From: Calothrix brevissima NIES-22
GTDB taxonomy: Bacteria > Cyanobacteriota > Cyanobacteriia > Cyanobacteriales > Nostocaceae
Reading direction: 5' to 3'
NCBI RefSeq assembly: GCF_002367995.1
Contig: NZ_AP018207.1
Coordinates: 2,525,083 to 2,589,082 of the forward strand
DNA: 64,000 bases
Under the pieces are notes generated by a model that was not told where the DNA came from, made no database searches, and worked only from the letters and a program-made list of their open reading frames with translations. Below are positions 1-8,913 of the stretch, piece by piece. The position numbers were made by a program, and so were the translations under genes. Positions within the stretch are counted from its first letter, which is position 1. Each line of letters opens with the position of its first letter.

Positions 1-287
1 CCCAGAACTTGAAGAAGATGGGTTCAAGTATTCCCGGAATTCGCCCTGGTAAAGCAACTAGTGAGTATATCGAGCGGGTAATTAATCGACTGACTTTTTT
101 AGGTGCAATCTTTTTGGGCTTTGTGGCAATTATCCCCACTGCTGTGGAAAGTGCTTTAGGAGTACCAACCTTTAAGGGATTAGGAGCTACATCTTTATTA
201 ATCTTGGTTGGTGTGGCAATTGACACGGCGAAGCAAGTCCAAACCTACGTAATATCTCAGCGCTATGAAGGAATGGTGAAACAATAG
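1..287 (+). CDS. secY: SecY, C-terminal part (5' end outside window)
   Basis: This is the end of the protein-conducting channel subunit of the Sec translocase in the plasma and thylakoid membranes. About 95 residues are visible. They include the conserved PGIRPG loop, two hydrophobic segments corresponding to the last transmembrane helices, and a short cytoplasmic tail. The frame is open through the left window edge, so the gene starts upstream. Its TAG stop overlaps the GTG start of adk (TAGTG), which suggests translational coupling. secY followed by adk is the usual order at the end of the spc ribosomal operon. Confidence 0.95.
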   Translation, partial: QNLKKMGSSIPGIRPGKATSEYIERVINRLTFLGAIFLGFVAIIPTAVESALGVPTFKGLGATSLLILVGVAIDTAKQVQTYVISQRYEGMVKQ

Positions 288-841
288 TGACGCGATTAAT
301 CTTCTTGGGGCCACCTGGAGCTGGTAAAGGAACACAATCTCAAAAATTGGCTCTTCACTTGCAGATTCCCCATATTTCTACGGGTGATATCTTAAGACAA
401 GCGATGAAAGACCAAACTCCTTTGGGAGTTAAAGCTCAAAGTTATGTTGATAGCGGTGAGTTAGTTCCCGATCAGCTAGTACAGGACTTGGTACAGGAGC
501 GGCTAGAGCAACCTGATGCTCAATCTGGTTGGATTCTCGATGGCTTTCCTCGGAAAGTAACACAAGCAGCTTTTTTAGGAGAACTGCTGGAAACAACTCA
601 TCAAGGTGGCGAAAAGGTAGTAAACCTTGATGTCCCCGATGATGTGGTGGTTACTAGGTTACTGGCTAGAGGGAGAAAGGATGATAGCGAAGAAGTGATT
701 CGTCGTCGTCTCGAAGTTTATCGCTCGGAAACTGCACCTTTGATTGATTATTATGGCGATCGCCAAAAGCTACTCACTGTTAATGGTAATCAGTCCCCAG
801 AAGAAGTCACAAGCGCGCTGCAAAAGGTAATCGAGTCTTAA
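287..841 (+). CDS. adk: Adenylate kinase, short form
   Basis: Catalyses ATP + AMP = 2 ADP in the cytosol. The P-loop GPPGAGKGT lies near residues 8-16 and the DGFPR motif near 83. The LID region is short and lacks the zinc-binding insertion, so the 184-aa protein belongs to the short class. The GTG start shares one base with the secY stop, and no better start exists downstream. Its place between secY and infA is the conserved bacterial arrangement. Confidence 0.96.
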   Translation: MTRLIFLGPPGAGKGTQSQKLALHLQIPHISTGDILRQAMKDQTPLGVKAQSYVDSGELVPDQLVQDLVQERLEQPDAQSGWILDGFPRKVTQAAFLGELLETTHQGGEKVVNLDVPDDVVVTRLLARGRKDDSEEVIRRRLEVYRSETAPLIDYYGDRQKLLTVNGNQSPEEVTSALQKVIES

Positions 842-866
842 GCAAGCAGATATATCAGGGGTAGCC

Positions 867-895
867 GGGAGAAATCCCTAGATGAAATTTCTCCC
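867..895 (+). other. Hairpin downstream of adk
   Basis: A 9-bp perfect inverted repeat (GGGAGAAAT / ATTTCTCCC) has an 11-nt loop. No T-run follows, so it is not a clear terminator. It may be an mRNA processing or stability hairpin between adk and infA. Confidence 0.35.
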
Positions 896-1069
896 ATATC
901 CCCAATTAATTGCCCAGATAAAATTCTTGGCTGTCTGGCTGTGTAGGGCAGATAGCAACTTTAGCTAAGATATATTAAGAAACTGTTGATATATTTCGTA
1001 AAGTATGTTCTCTTGCAAATGAAGCTCAAGCAATAGAACAGGAGAATGTTGAGTTGAGGAAAAAACAAG

Positions 1070-1294
1070 TTGTCTAAACAAGATTTGATTGAAATGGAAG
1101 GGACAGTCACCGAGTCATTACCCAATGCGATGTTTCGCGTTGACTTGGATAATGGCTTTAATGTCCTGGCACACATTTCCGGCAAAATCCGCCGAAATTA
1201 TATCAAGATTTTACCTGGCGATCGCGTCAAAGTGGAGTTAACTCCCTACGACTTGACAAAAGGTAGAATCACCTATCGACTGCGCAAGAAGTAA
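1070..1294 (+). CDS. infA: Translation initiation factor IF-1
   Basis: IF-1 binds the 30S A site during initiation. The 74-aa protein is a single S1-like OB fold, starting [12 protein letters not shown] and ending RITYRLRKK, which is full length for the family. The TTG start is preceded by GAGG and gives the conserved N-terminus; no in-frame ATG would. It lies 228 bp after adk and before rpmJ, as in other cyanobacteria. Confidence 0.96.
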
Positions 1295-1409
1295 GGTTAT
1301 GTAGAGAATATTACCATATAATCCCTTTGTTGGGTGTTCCCTAGTCATTTAACTGACTAATTTCTGTAAAAATGCTATAATTCACTATTTGGAGTTAATT
1401 ACAAAAGGC

Positions 1410-1523
1410 ATGAAAGTCCGAGCCTCAGTCAAAAAGATTTGCGAAAAGTGTAACGTGATCAAACGCCGTGGTCGCGTTATGGTGATTTGTGTTAACCCCA
1501 AGCATAAGCAACGTCAAGGCTAG
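1410..1523 (+). CDS. rpmJ: 50S ribosomal protein L36
   Basis: A 37-aa protein starting [14 protein letters not shown], with the C-x2-C ... C ... H zinc ribbon of L36 ([21 protein letters not shown]). It is short but unambiguous. ATG follows an AAAAGG ribosome-binding sequence. It sits between infA and rpsM, its canonical position. Confidence 0.96.
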   Translation: MKVRASVKKICEKCNVIKRRGRVMVICVNPKHKQRQG

Positions 1524-1638
1524 TGTTCTGATAATCAATCAGAACTAAATGCGACACAAAAACGCCAGACAAAGCCCAAAATGCGCTTAACCGCATTTTT
1601 ATCACAGCAATAGCCAGAACAAGAGGGAGAAATTCATT

Positions 1639-2019
1639 GTGGCACGTATTGCCGGAGTAGACCTGCCACGCGACAAGCGTGTCGAGATTGGTCTCACCTA
1701 TATCTACGGAATTGGTTTATCTCGGTCGCAAGAAATATTAGCGACTACAGGTGTTAACCCAGACACCCGCGTTAAAGAACTCAGTGATGCTGATATTGCT
1801 GCCCTAAGAGCCGAAATCGAAAGCAACTATCAAGTTGAAGGTGACTTGCGCCGATGGGAAGCGATGAACATCAAGCGCCTGATTGATATTGGTACTTACA
1901 GAGGTCGGCGTCATCGCATGGGCTTACCAGTAAGAGGACAAAGAACTCGCACCAATGCCAGAACCCGTCGCGGTAGAAGGCAGACAGTGGCAGGTAAGAA
2001 GAAAGCACCAGGCAAATAA
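1639..2019 (+). CDS. rpsM: 30S ribosomal protein S13
   Basis: S13 lies in the 30S head and contacts the P-site tRNA and the 50S subunit. The 126-aa sequence starts [25 protein letters not shown] and ends in the lysine/arginine-rich tail. The GTG start lies behind AGAGGGAGA. It is followed 58 bp later by rpsK, as in the standard alpha operon. Confidence 0.97.
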   Translation: MARIAGVDLPRDKRVEIGLTYIYGIGLSRSQEILATTGVNPDTRVKELSDADIAALRAEIESNYQVEGDLRRWEAMNIKRLIDIGTYRGRRHRMGLPVRGQRTRTNARTRRGRRQTVAGKKKAPGK

Positions 2020-2077
2020 ATAATATGTTCATGCTTGCTCATCCGAGCAAGGTTTACCTTACATTCACTACACAAAT

Positions 2078-2473
2078 ATGGCGCGACAACCAACCAAAAA
2101 AACCGGAAGCAAGAAGCAAAAGCGCAACGTACCCAACGGTATGGCTTACATCCAGTCTACTTTCAACAATAGCATTGTCACCATTACCGATCAAAACGGC
2201 GATGTGATTTCTTGGGCAAGTGCTGGTTCTAGCGGTTTTAAAGGCGCAAAAAAAGGAACTCCCTTTGCTGCGCAAACTGCTGCTGAAAGTGCTGCGCGTC
2301 GAGCCATCGACCAAGGAATGCGGCAAATTGAGGTCATGGTAAGTGGACCTGGCGCAGGTAGAGAAACTGCGATCCGCGCACTCCAAGGTGCAGGATTGGA
2401 AATTACCTTGATTCGGGATATCACTCCAATTCCTCATAACGGTTGCCGTCCGCCCAAGCGCCGCCGAGTTTAA
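2078..2473 (+). CDS. rpsK: 30S ribosomal protein S11
   Basis: S11 is a platform protein of the 30S subunit. The 131-aa protein carries the family signature through [20 protein letters not shown] at its C-terminus, and has full length. It lies between rpsM and rpoA. Confidence 0.97.
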   Translation: MARQPTKKTGSKKQKRNVPNGMAYIQSTFNNSIVTITDQNGDVISWASAGSSGFKGAKKGTPFAAQTAAESAARRAIDQGMRQIEVMVSGPGAGRETAIRALQGAGLEITLIRDITPIPHNGCRPPKRRRV

Positions 2474-2820
2474 CACTAACCTTGAGGGCGGTGAAAGCAA
2501 GAAGTTCGAGCACGGAAAAGTCACCTGTAATGCCTGCTTGAACCAAAGAAAAGCAAACTGCTGTGGCAAAATTGTGGCTTTGGACTTCAGACGGCTTGGG
2601 TAACCTAAAAACGAGCAAATCCTAGCAACAGGAAGCTGGAAATTTTTCGGAATACCCAAAGAATTAAATATTATCGCCCAAAAGCTGAATTAGGAGTGCA
2701 ATTAGCGACATTTGCAGTTGGCAGATTGACATACCTAGAGTAAGCTTCAGGGCAAGAACTAAATTCGGGAGGCAAGCGATTTGCCTACTAGCAGCACCTT
2801 AAACAGAGGGAGGCAACTCC
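2474..2820. other. Gene-free leader region before rpoA
   Basis: A 347-bp gap separates rpsK from rpoA. A long open frame on the opposite strand covers part of rpsK and this gap but has no recognisable protein features. The gap ends with a purine-rich ribosome-binding region (GAGGGAGG) just before the rpoA GTG. No clear terminator, tRNA or small gene was seen. Confidence 0.5.
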
Positions 2821-3768
2821 GTGGCGCAGTTTCAAATTGAATGTGTAGAGTCTACAACTGAGGAAAGTCGAAGCCATTACAGTAAATTTGTCTTGGAACC
2901 TCTAGAACGCGGTCAAGGAACGACAGTAGGCAACGCCTTAAGGCGGGTTTTACTGTCCAATCTAGAGGGGACAGCAGTTACAGCAGTAAGGATTGCAGGT
3001 GTTTCACACGAGTTCGCCACAGTTCCGGGTGTGCGGGAAGATGTGCTGGAAATCCTCATGAAAATGAAGGAAGTCATTCTCAAAAGTTATTCCTCTCAAC
3101 CGCAAATAGGGCGGTTACTCGTTAATGGCCCTGCAACCGTTACGGCGGCACATTTTGATTTGCCAAGTGAAGTAGAAATCATCGATCCTACCCAATATGT
3201 AGCCACCTTAGCTGAAGGCGGCAAACTAGAAATGGAATTTCGGATCGAGAGAGGTAAAGGTTATCGCACCGTAGAACGGGGACGGGAAGAAGCCACATCT
3301 TTGGACTTCTTACAAATCGACTCGGTGTTTATGCCAGTGCGAAAAGTCAACTATAGTGTCGAAGATGCCCGTGGGGACGGCTCGATCGCCAAAGACCGAT
3401 TGCTATTAGAAGTTTGGACTAATGGTAGTATCTCTCCCCAAGAAGCACTATCATCGGCTGCGGGCATTCTGGTAGATTTATTCAACCCACTAAAAGATAT
3501 ATCACTAGAACCCACCGATACAGGTTCAGATATTCCCGACGATCCTACCGCTCAAATTCCCATCGAAGAATTACAGCTTTCTGTCAGGGCATACAACTGT
3601 CTCAAGCGCGCACAAGTTAACTCTGTAGCCGACTTGCTGGATTATACCCAAGAAGACCTGTTAGAAATTAAAAACTTTGGTCAGAAGTCAGCCGAAGAAG
3701 TAGTTGAAGCTTTACAGCGACGCTTAGGCATTACCCTACCCCAAGAAAGAAGCTCTAAACACAGCTAA
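2821..3768 (+). CDS. rpoA: RNA polymerase subunit alpha
   Basis: The alpha subunit dimer nucleates polymerase assembly, and its C-terminal domain contacts activators and UP elements. The 315-aa protein has the N-terminal assembly domain (FVLEPLERGQGTTVGNALRR), an acidic linker near residues 230-245, and the C-terminal domain (LSVRAYNCLKRA, FGQKSAEEV). GTG is the start, 6 nt after AGGCAACTCC. It is followed by rplQ, the standard order. Confidence 0.97.
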   Translation: MAQFQIECVESTTEESRSHYSKFVLEPLERGQGTTVGNALRRVLLSNLEGTAVTAVRIAGVSHEFATVPGVREDVLEILMKMKEVILKSYSSQPQIGRLLVNGPATVTAAHFDLPSEVEIIDPTQYVATLAEGGKLEMEFRIERGKGYRTVERGREEATSLDFLQIDSVFMPVRKVNYSVEDARGDGSIAKDRLLLEVWTNGSISPQEALSSAAGILVDLFNPLKDISLEPTDTGSDIPDDPTAQIPIEELQLSVRAYNCLKRAQVNSVADLLDYTQEDLLEIKNFGQKSAEEVVEALQRRLGITLPQERSSKHS

Positions 3769-3810
3769 AATCAAAACCGTTAGTACGTTAGTAATTGATA
3801 TTGCATTATT

Positions 3811-4161
3811 ATGCGTCACCGTTGTCGGGTCAAGAAACTTGGTAAACCAGCAGATCAGCGTCGTGCTTTGTTACGGGCGCTGACTACTGAACTAGTCCGT
3901 CATGGACGAATTACCACTACTTTAGTTAGAGCTAAAGTAGTACGCGCGGAAGTAGATAAAATGATTACCTTAGCTAAAGATGGCTCCTTAGCAGCACGTC
4001 GCCAAGCTTTGGGCTACATCTACGATAAATCACTAGTTCATGCTCTATTTGAGCAAGCTTCCACTCGCTATGCAAATCGTCAAGGTGGTTACACCCGCAT
4101 CCTGCATACAGTACCTCGTCGGGGCGATAATGCTGAGATGGCGATTATTGAACTAGTTTAA
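3811..4161 (+). CDS. rplQ: 50S ribosomal protein L17
   Basis: The 116-aa protein starts [22 protein letters not shown] and ends EMAIIELV, typical of L17, which surrounds the 50S exit-tunnel region. It lies 42 bp after rpoA. A heptamer repeat array begins directly after its stop. Confidence 0.97.
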   Translation: MRHRCRVKKLGKPADQRRALLRALTTELVRHGRITTTLVRAKVVRAEVDKMITLAKDGSLAARRQALGYIYDKSLVHALFEQASTRYANRQGGYTRILHTVPRRGDNAEMAIIELV

Positions 4162-4162
4162 A

Positions 4163-4230
4163 TCAACAGTCAACAGTCAACAGTCAACAGTCAACAGTCC
4201 AATGACAACTGACAACTGACAATTGACAAA
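4163..4230 (+). repeat. Heptamer tandem repeats between rplQ and truA
   Basis: Five perfect copies of TCAACAG (4163-4197) are followed by three TGACAAC-type heptamers. These are short tandemly repeated repetitive sequences of the kind common in heterocystous cyanobacteria. A 27-bp segment (4196-4222) recurs exactly at 5088-5114, so truA lies between direct copies. Confidence 0.9.
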
Positions 4231-4240
4231 ACAAATCTGT

Positions 4241-5089
4241 ATGATAGAAAGCCACCAGCCAAGAGAAACTCATCGAGTAGCCCTAGTAATTCAATACTTG
4301 GGCACTCATTTTCATGGCTGGCAACGGCAAAAGCAACAGCGTACAGTTCAAGAAGAGATAGAAACAGCGATCGCGAAAATTCTTGGGTATCATGTAACAC
4401 TACATGGTGCAGGCAGAACCGATGCGGGAGTTCACGCCGCCGCCCAAGTCGCCCATTTTGAAGCTACGGGTTTAATTCCACCTCAAAAGTGGGCAGCCGT
4501 TCTTAATAGCTATTTGCCCAATGATATATTAATCAGGGCTTCAGCAGGTGTAGGTCACCGTTGGCACGCTCGTTTTAGTGCAGCCTATCGACGGTATCGC
4601 TACACGATATACACTGAAGATCAGCCGAACTTGTTTGTGCGACCCTTCAGTTGGCATTATTATTATGCACCCCTAGATGAAACCTTAATCAAAGCTGCCC
4701 TGAAACCCCTGCTGGGAAAGCATCATCTAGCTGCTTTTCATCGTGCAGGCTCAAAGCGATCGCATTCTTGGGTAGAAGTACAAGCAGCAGAATGTCATCG
4801 TAACGGGCCATTAATTCATATTGAAATCCAGGCAGATGGATTTTTGTATGGCATGGTTCGGCTATTAGTAGGGATGCTGGTACAAGTAGGTACTGGACAG
4901 CGCACCCTAGCTAACTTTACTGAATTGTGGAAAGCTGAACGACGAGAAGAAGTGAAATATGCCGCACCTCCCCAAGGTTTGTGCTTGTTGCGAGTCGGCT
5001 ATCCAGATTTCCCTTTTTCCCCAAATGTTTGGTATGACAATCTGCCAAAATTCGTTTTTAGTCAAGAGTCAATGGTCAACAGTCAATAG
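4241..5089 (+). CDS. truA: tRNA pseudouridine(38-40) synthase TruA
   Basis: Converts uridines 38-40 of the tRNA anticodon stem-loop to pseudouridine. The catalytic Asp is about residue 61 in GAGRTDAGVHA, and the fold continues to GLCLLRVGYP. I chose the ATG at 4241; upstream in-frame codons lie in the heptamer array and give non-conserved residues. The last nine residues (SQESMVNSQ) are encoded by the next heptamer array, so the repeat has entered the reading frame and supplied the stop. The protein is 282 aa, near normal length. Confidence 0.94.
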   Translation: MIESHQPRETHRVALVIQYLGTHFHGWQRQKQQRTVQEEIETAIAKILGYHVTLHGAGRTDAGVHAAAQVAHFEATGLIPPQKWAAVLNSYLPNDILIRASAGVGHRWHARFSAAYRRYRYTIYTEDQPNLFVRPFSWHYYYAPLDETLIKAALKPLLGKHHLAAFHRAGSKRSHSWVEVQAAECHRNGPLIHIEIQADGFLYGMVRLLVGMLVQVGTGQRTLANFTELWKAERREEVKYAAPPQGLCLLRVGYPDFPFSPNVWYDNLPKFVFSQESMVNSQ

Positions 5090-5118
5090 TCCAATGACAA
5101 CTGACAACTGACAACTGA
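5061..5118 (+). repeat. Heptamer repeats at the truA 3' end
   Basis: Degenerate GTCAACA/GTCAATA heptamers inside the truA C-terminus run into ACTGACA copies after the stop. The segment 5088-5114 is identical to 4196-4222 upstream of truA. Confidence 0.88.
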
Positions 5119-5148
5119 CAACCAAAAATGACAAGGGACAAATTACAA

Positions 5149-5604
5149 ATGACTAAAACATACCTTCCTTCTCAAGATTCTCTTGAGCGTGAGTGGTACG
5201 TAGTAGATGCTACAGACCAACGCCTCGGCCGCCTCGCTAGTGAAATCGCTATGGTTTTGAGAGGCAAAAAGAAAGCTGAATATACTCCCCACCTCGATAC
5301 AGGTGATTTTGTCATCGTGATCAATGCCGATAAGGTAGCCGTTACAGGTAAAAAACGTACCCAAAAACTCTACCGTCGTCATTCTGGTCGTCCTGGCGGG
5401 ATGAAGACAGAAACCTTCGCCAAGCTGCAACAGCGTTTGCCAGAAAGAATTGTTGAACATGCTGTGAAAGGGATGTTACCTAAAAACAGCCTGGGTAAGC
5501 AATTGTTCACCAAGCTGAAAGTTTATGCTGGCCCCACTCACCCCCATGCAGCACAACAACCAAAAGAACTCAAAGTTAATACAATTCCTGGAGCAGAAAG
5601 TTAA
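5149..5604 (+). CDS. rplM: 50S ribosomal protein L13
   Basis: Early-assembling 50S protein. The conserved stretch [20 protein letters not shown] is followed by the body [20 protein letters not shown] and HSGRPGG. I chose the ATG at 5149 (MTKTYLPSQ), which matches the usual cyanobacterial N-terminus and has AAGGG upstream. An ATG 21 bp earlier would add seven repeat-derived residues. The TAATG junction overlaps the rpsI start, so the pair is translationally coupled. Confidence 0.95.
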   Translation: MTKTYLPSQDSLEREWYVVDATDQRLGRLASEIAMVLRGKKKAEYTPHLDTGDFVIVINADKVAVTGKKRTQKLYRRHSGRPGGMKTETFAKLQQRLPERIVEHAVKGMLPKNSLGKQLFTKLKVYAGPTHPHAAQQPKELKVNTIPGAES

Positions 5605-6023
5605 TGGTAGCAGTAGCAGAAACTACTAGCGGTCGTGCCGTATACTGGGGTACTGGCCGTCGTAAGTCAGCAATAGCAAGAGTTCGTCTCGTTCCCGGTA
5701 GCGGTCAACTGATTGTTAACGGTAAAGATGGTAACTTGTACTTCCAGTTCAACGCCAACTACTTAGGTGTCATCAAAGGCCCTCTAGAAACCTTGGGATT
5801 AGAGAGTGAATATGACATTTTGGTGAAAGCTGAAGGCGGTGGTTTGACCGGACAAGCTGATTCTATTCGTTTGGGTGTAGCTCGTGCTTTATGCCAACTA
5901 GATCCAGATAACCGTTCACCTTTAAAAACAGAAGGTTACCTAACTCGCGATCCCAGAGCTAAAGAACGGAAGAAATACGGTTTACACAAAGCTCGCAAAG
6001 CACCTCAGTACTCAAAACGGTAG
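5604..6023 (+). CDS. rpsI: 30S ribosomal protein S9
   Basis: S9 reaches the P-site tRNA with its basic C-terminal tail, which here ends [17 protein letters not shown] as expected. The 139-aa protein also has [14 protein letters not shown]. The ATG shares one base with the rplM stop. L13-S9 is a near-universal gene pair. Confidence 0.97.
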   Translation: MVAVAETTSGRAVYWGTGRRKSAIARVRLVPGSGQLIVNGKDGNLYFQFNANYLGVIKGPLETLGLESEYDILVKAEGGGLTGQADSIRLGVARALCQLDPDNRSPLKTEGYLTRDPRAKERKKYGLHKARKAPQYSKR

Positions 6024-6089
6024 GGCATTGGGCATTGGGCATTGGGGAGCCACTGCGTTGGACGGGTTTCCCGGCTTGAAGCAAGTGGC
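6023..6089 (+). repeat. Heptamer array and hairpin repeat after rpsI
   Basis: Three GGGCATT heptamers follow the rpsI stop. They run into a hairpin sequence with GCCACT (6049-6054) paired to AGTGGC (6084-6089) around a central GGGTTTCCC. The same hairpin type occurs at 10085-10127. Confidence 0.75.
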
Positions 6090-6190
6090 GTAATTGGGCA
6101 TTTTTAATTATCTAGCCCCTAGCCTCTAGTCTCTAGTCCCTGCCATCATCTGAAAGTTATAATGTATATAGATTGACCACAAAAGGAAAA

Positions 6191-6430
6191 ATGGCTAAAC
6201 CTGATATTCATCCCCAGTGGTATCCAGATGCGAAAGTTTACTGCAACGGTCAAGTAGTGATGACTGTTGGCTCTACTAAGCCAGAACTGCACGTAGATGT
6301 TTGGTCTGGAAACCATCCTTTTTACACCGGCACTCAGAAGATTATTGATACTGAGGGTCGAGTAGAACGCTTCCTGCGCAAGTACGGTATGAGCAGCACT
6401 CAAACCTCAGGCGACACAGACAAAAAGTAG
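6191..6430 (+). CDS. rpmE: 50S ribosomal protein L31
   Basis: The 79-aa L31 starts MAKPDIHPQWYPDAKVYCNG and contains HPFYTGTQKIIDTEGRVERF. Only one cysteine of the zinc-type set remains (in YCNG), so it is a zinc-independent form as in other cyanobacteria and plastids. The ATG at 6191 follows AAAAGGAAAA. Six extra in-frame codons upstream are not conserved. Confidence 0.95.
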   Translation: MAKPDIHPQWYPDAKVYCNGQVVMTVGSTKPELHVDVWSGNHPFYTGTQKIIDTEGRVERFLRKYGMSSTQTSGDTDKK

Positions 6431-6434
6431 CGGG

Positions 6435-6500
6435 TTGGCTCTGCGGTTAACGACGACCCTGCAATCAGCTGGGTCGATTGTCATTTAATGCTTGAGCCAA
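6435..6500 (+). other. Nested hairpins between rpmE and prfA
   Basis: TTGGCTC (6435-6441) pairs with GAGCCAA (6494-6500). Inside it CGACCC (6454-6459) pairs with GGGTCG (6471-6476). No T-run follows. This may be an RNA element that sets the expression ratio of L31 and RF1; the role is inferred only. Confidence 0.4.
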
Positions 6501-6532
6501 TTTGTTATTTTTAAGGAGCGATCGCACTCATC

Positions 6533-7633
6533 ATGGCTGAATCATACCTGCTGGACAAACTAAAATCTGTTGAACAAACTTTTAATGAATTAACTCGTCG
6601 TCTTGGTGACCCCGATACCGCGAGAAATCCTGACGAGTTTCAACAAATTGCTAAATCTCGTTCTTCTTTGGAAGAGGTAGTTAATACCTATGAAACTTGG
6701 AAAGTAGCTCAAGAAGATTTGATCGGAGCGCGTCAGGTTTACAAAGAATCGGCGAGTGACCCGGAGTTGCAAGAAATGGCAGCCCTGGAAGTAGACGAAC
6801 TAGAACAAAAAATAGAATATTTAGAGAACCGCTTAAAAATATTATTGCTACCCCGCGATCCCAACGATGATAAAAACATCATGTTGGAAATTCGTGCTGG
6901 TACTGGCGGTGATGAAGCGAGTATTTGGGCTGGCGACTTACTGCGGATGTACTCTCGCTACGCTGACAGCCAAAGTTGGAAAGTGAAACTAGTGAGCGAG
7001 TCACTAGGGGAAATGGGCGGTTTTAAAGAAGTAATCCTGGAAATTCAGGGTGATAGTGTTTACAGTAAGCTGAAGTTTGAAGCCGGAGTCCATCGGGTTC
7101 AGCGCGTACCTGCAACGGAAGCTGGCGGAAGGGTTCACACTTCTACAGCCACAGTCGCAATTATGCCAGAAGTGGATGATGTGGAAATCCACATTGACCC
7201 CAAGGATATTGAAATGACTACGGCTCGTTCTGGTGGTGCTGGTGGACAAAACGTCAACAAGGTGGAAACTGCTGTTGACTTGATGCACAAACCTACCGGG
7301 ATTCGGATTTTCTGTACAGAAGAACGCAGCCAGTTGCAAAACAAAGAACGGGCGATGCAAATTTTGCGGGCGAAACTGTACGAAATGAAGTTACGGGAAC
7401 AACAAGAAGCTGTAACTTCGATGCGGCGATCGCAAGTTGGTACAGGATCGCGATCGGAAAAAATTCGCACCTACAATTATAAAGATAACCGCGTTACCGA
7501 TCACCGTCTGGGACAAAACTATTCTCTTAACCCTGTATTGGAAGGCGATTTAGAATCAGTTATACAATCTTGTATCTCTCAAGACCAGCAGGAACGTTTG
7601 GCAGAGTTAGCGGCTTCTGGTGCTACAAGCTAA
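6533..7633 (+). CDS. prfA: Peptide chain release factor 1
   Basis: RF1 reads UAA and UAG and triggers peptidyl-tRNA hydrolysis. The 366-aa protein has the codon-reading PAT motif in [13 protein letters not shown] and the hydrolysis motif in [16 protein letters not shown]. The PAT (not SPF) motif marks RF1 rather than RF2. An AAGGAG ribosome-binding site and a HIP1 octamer precede the ATG. The last 27 bp overlap a convergent gene on the other strand. Confidence 0.97.
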   Translation: MAESYLLDKLKSVEQTFNELTRRLGDPDTARNPDEFQQIAKSRSSLEEVVNTYETWKVAQEDLIGARQVYKESASDPELQEMAALEVDELEQKIEYLENRLKILLLPRDPNDDKNIMLEIRAGTGGDEASIWAGDLLRMYSRYADSQSWKVKLVSESLGEMGGFKEVILEIQGDSVYSKLKFEAGVHRVQRVPATEAGGRVHTSTATVAIMPEVDDVEIHIDPKDIEMTTARSGGAGGQNVNKVETAVDLMHKPTGIRIFCTEERSQLQNKERAMQILRAKLYEMKLREQQEAVTSMRRSQVGTGSRSEKIRTYNYKDNRVTDHRLGQNYSLNPVLEGDLESVIQSCISQDQQERLAELAASGATS

Positions 7634-8089
7634 TTGTTCGTTTAATAAATTATCTCCAACCGCTTGTTGTGATGTTACTTTTAACACCGATAAGCGGTTT
7701 TCTAATGCAATAGAAATTGCCTCTACCATTTCCTGAAAATATTGGTAGTAAAGAAATTCATGCTTCAGAATATGATTTAATATTTTCCAATCACTTAGTG
7801 TTTGACAGGTATCAATTAATTTTTCTACTTCCTGTTGCCAACGCTGAAAAATTCGGTAGCTGAAAAAGCTGCTGCAAATATTACCTTTTTCATCCCAATA
7901 GGAAATACAAACTTGATGCTTCAGGCAATGGATTTTCTTGATTTGCTTCACCTTGTAGCCTTTAGCGTTTAAAGCTGCTTTCGCCTCAGGATGAGAAATA
8001 AACCATTGTTCTGGTTTAATTTTATTAGACCTAATCAGGCTGTGACCTTTACGGCGATAGGAGTTAATTTTGCGCGGACTACACAACAT
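7607..8089 (-). CDS. Unrecognised 160-aa protein
   Basis: I do not recognise a family. The protein is basic at the N-terminus, then has a mixed region [20 protein letters not shown] with a C-x-x-H-type stretch, then a likely helical region rich in aromatics. The ATG at 8089 has AAGGTG 6 nt upstream; an upstream ATG at 8125 is possible. The last codons overlap the end of prfA tail-to-tail. A truncated copy of its 5' end, including the ribosome-binding site, lies at 8663-8697, left by a tandem duplication. It is divergent from the XRE gene at 8285. Confidence 0.6.
   Translation of the reverse strand: MLCSPRKINSYRRKGHSLIRSNKIKPEQWFISHPEAKAALNAKGYKVKQIKKIHCLKHQVCISYWDEKGNICSSFFSYRIFQRWQQEVEKLIDTCQTLSDWKILNHILKHEFLYYQYFQEMVEAISIALENRLSVLKVTSQQAVGDNLLNEQLACSTRSR
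7658..7703 (+). terminator. Probable terminator of prfA
   Basis: AACCGCTT (7658-7665) pairs with AAGCGGTT (7692-7699), with an inner stem TGTTA/TAACA (7673-7677 / 7682-7686), followed by TTCT. It lies 25 bp after the prfA stop and inside the 3' end of the convergent gene. Confidence 0.6.
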
Positions 8090-8195
8090 AATGCACCTTT
8101 TAAGCAAGTAACAGTCATGGCACAAATTTACTACTGGCGTTATCTCAATATTTAAAGGAAAATTGTTATATTAAAACTTAAACTTTAATATACTA

Positions 8196-8215
8196 TTGAC
8201 AACTATCAATGTCAA
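8196..8215. promoter_or_regulatory. Inverted repeat upstream of first XRE gene
   Basis: TTGACA and TGTCAA are separated by 8 nt in the divergent intergenic region. The left half also looks like a -35 box. A binding site for the adjacent regulator is possible but not shown. Confidence 0.3.
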
Positions 8216-8244
8216 TCGAAAATTAAAATTGTAAAGATTGCTGA

Positions 8245-8260
8245 TTAAACTTGTAAATAA
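8245..8260 (+). promoter_or_regulatory. Putative XRE operator half-site 1
   Basis: TTAAACTTGTAAATAA lies 25 bp before the first XRE start. The core AAACTTGTAA recurs at 8781, 8823 and 9311, always near these regulator genes. Confidence 0.4.
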
Positions 8261-8284
8261 CGCAGTTGAATAGCTAAACAAGCA

Positions 8285-8647
8285 GTGAACATTGAAAGCA
8301 GAGAAAAACTGATTGAAATTATCAAATTAGCTCGTGGTTCCATGAGTCAGCGAGCATTTGGCAAGCTTTTGGGAGTTTCGGCTACTGCTGTTCAATTGTG
8401 GGAAAAGGGTGTAAACGTTCCAGATACCGAGTATTTAGCGAAAATAGCAGCTAGAGCAGGCTATACATTAGAAGAATTACTCGGTTGCTTAGATGGCAAA
8501 CCAATACCAGAAACTTCAGATTTAAGTTTGATTTTGAGACAAATCAAGCACATGCCTCTTAACCAAGTGGCGCAAATTGTTCAGGCGGCGGCTGATAGAC
8601 TGGCTGCTGTAGCCCAAGCGTCTGAAGATGAAGCCAAAGCTAGTTAA
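8285..8647 (+). CDS. XRE-family HTH transcriptional regulator, copy 1
   Basis: A 120-aa protein with one cro/C1-type helix-turn-helix at about residues 18-65: SMSQRAFGKLLGVSATAVQL, then WEKG and PDTEYLAKIAARAGYTLEELL. The C-terminal 50 residues are helical, possibly for dimerisation. The start is GTG at 8285. It is a close paralogue of the gene at 8914; the HTH halves are nearly identical and the C-terminal halves have diverged. Palindromic AAACTTGTAA sites flank both genes, so autoregulation is likely. Targets are unknown. Confidence 0.85.
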   Translation: MNIESREKLIEIIKLARGSMSQRAFGKLLGVSATAVQLWEKGVNVPDTEYLAKIAARAGYTLEELLGCLDGKPIPETSDLSLILRQIKHMPLNQVAQIVQAAADRLAAVAQASEDEAKAS

Positions 8648-8662
8648 ACCAATCAATAACAT

Positions 8663-8697
8663 GATTTTGCGCGGCTTACGCAACATGATGCACCTTT
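8663..8697 (-). pseudogene. Remnant of the 5' end of the 7607-8089 gene
   Basis: This segment matches 8066-8100 closely: the AAGGTG ribosome-binding site, an ATG at 8686 and codons reading MLRKPRKI versus MLCSPRKI in the intact gene. After a few codons the match stops. It marks the boundary of the duplicated unit. Confidence 0.7.
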
Positions 8698-8780
8698 TTC
8701 CCCTAATTTGACAGCTTGCAGTCTGTAACGAATTTCCGCGATAAAATGGATGAGTATCGCTAATTTAGACAAATTTATAT

Positions 8781-8795
8781 TTAAACTTGTAATTG
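8781..8795 (+). promoter_or_regulatory. Putative XRE operator half-site 2
   Basis: TTAAACTTGTAATTG lies in the intergenic region between the two XRE genes. It shares the core AAACTTGTAA with the three other sites. Confidence 0.4.
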
Positions 8796-8822
8796 TCAAG
8801 CCTAGATTTAATTTACCATTGG

Positions 8823-8840
8823 CAAGTAAACTTGTAAATG
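8823..8840 (+). promoter_or_regulatory. Putative XRE operator, palindromic
   Basis: CAAGTAAACTTGTAAATG contains the inverted repeat CAAGT-AA-ACTTG. It lies 74 bp before the second XRE start. Confidence 0.45.
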
Positions 8841-8913
8841 CCTAAATGCCTAAATTAAATATTTATTTATCGGCGACAATAAACTAGTCAATTCAGGGAA
8901 AAATACTACAGCA

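Noticed and set aside
2054-2659. 201-codon open frame on the - strand across rpsK and the rpoA leader
   Set aside because: It overlaps a certain ribosomal protein gene, has no protein-like features and no ribosome-binding site.
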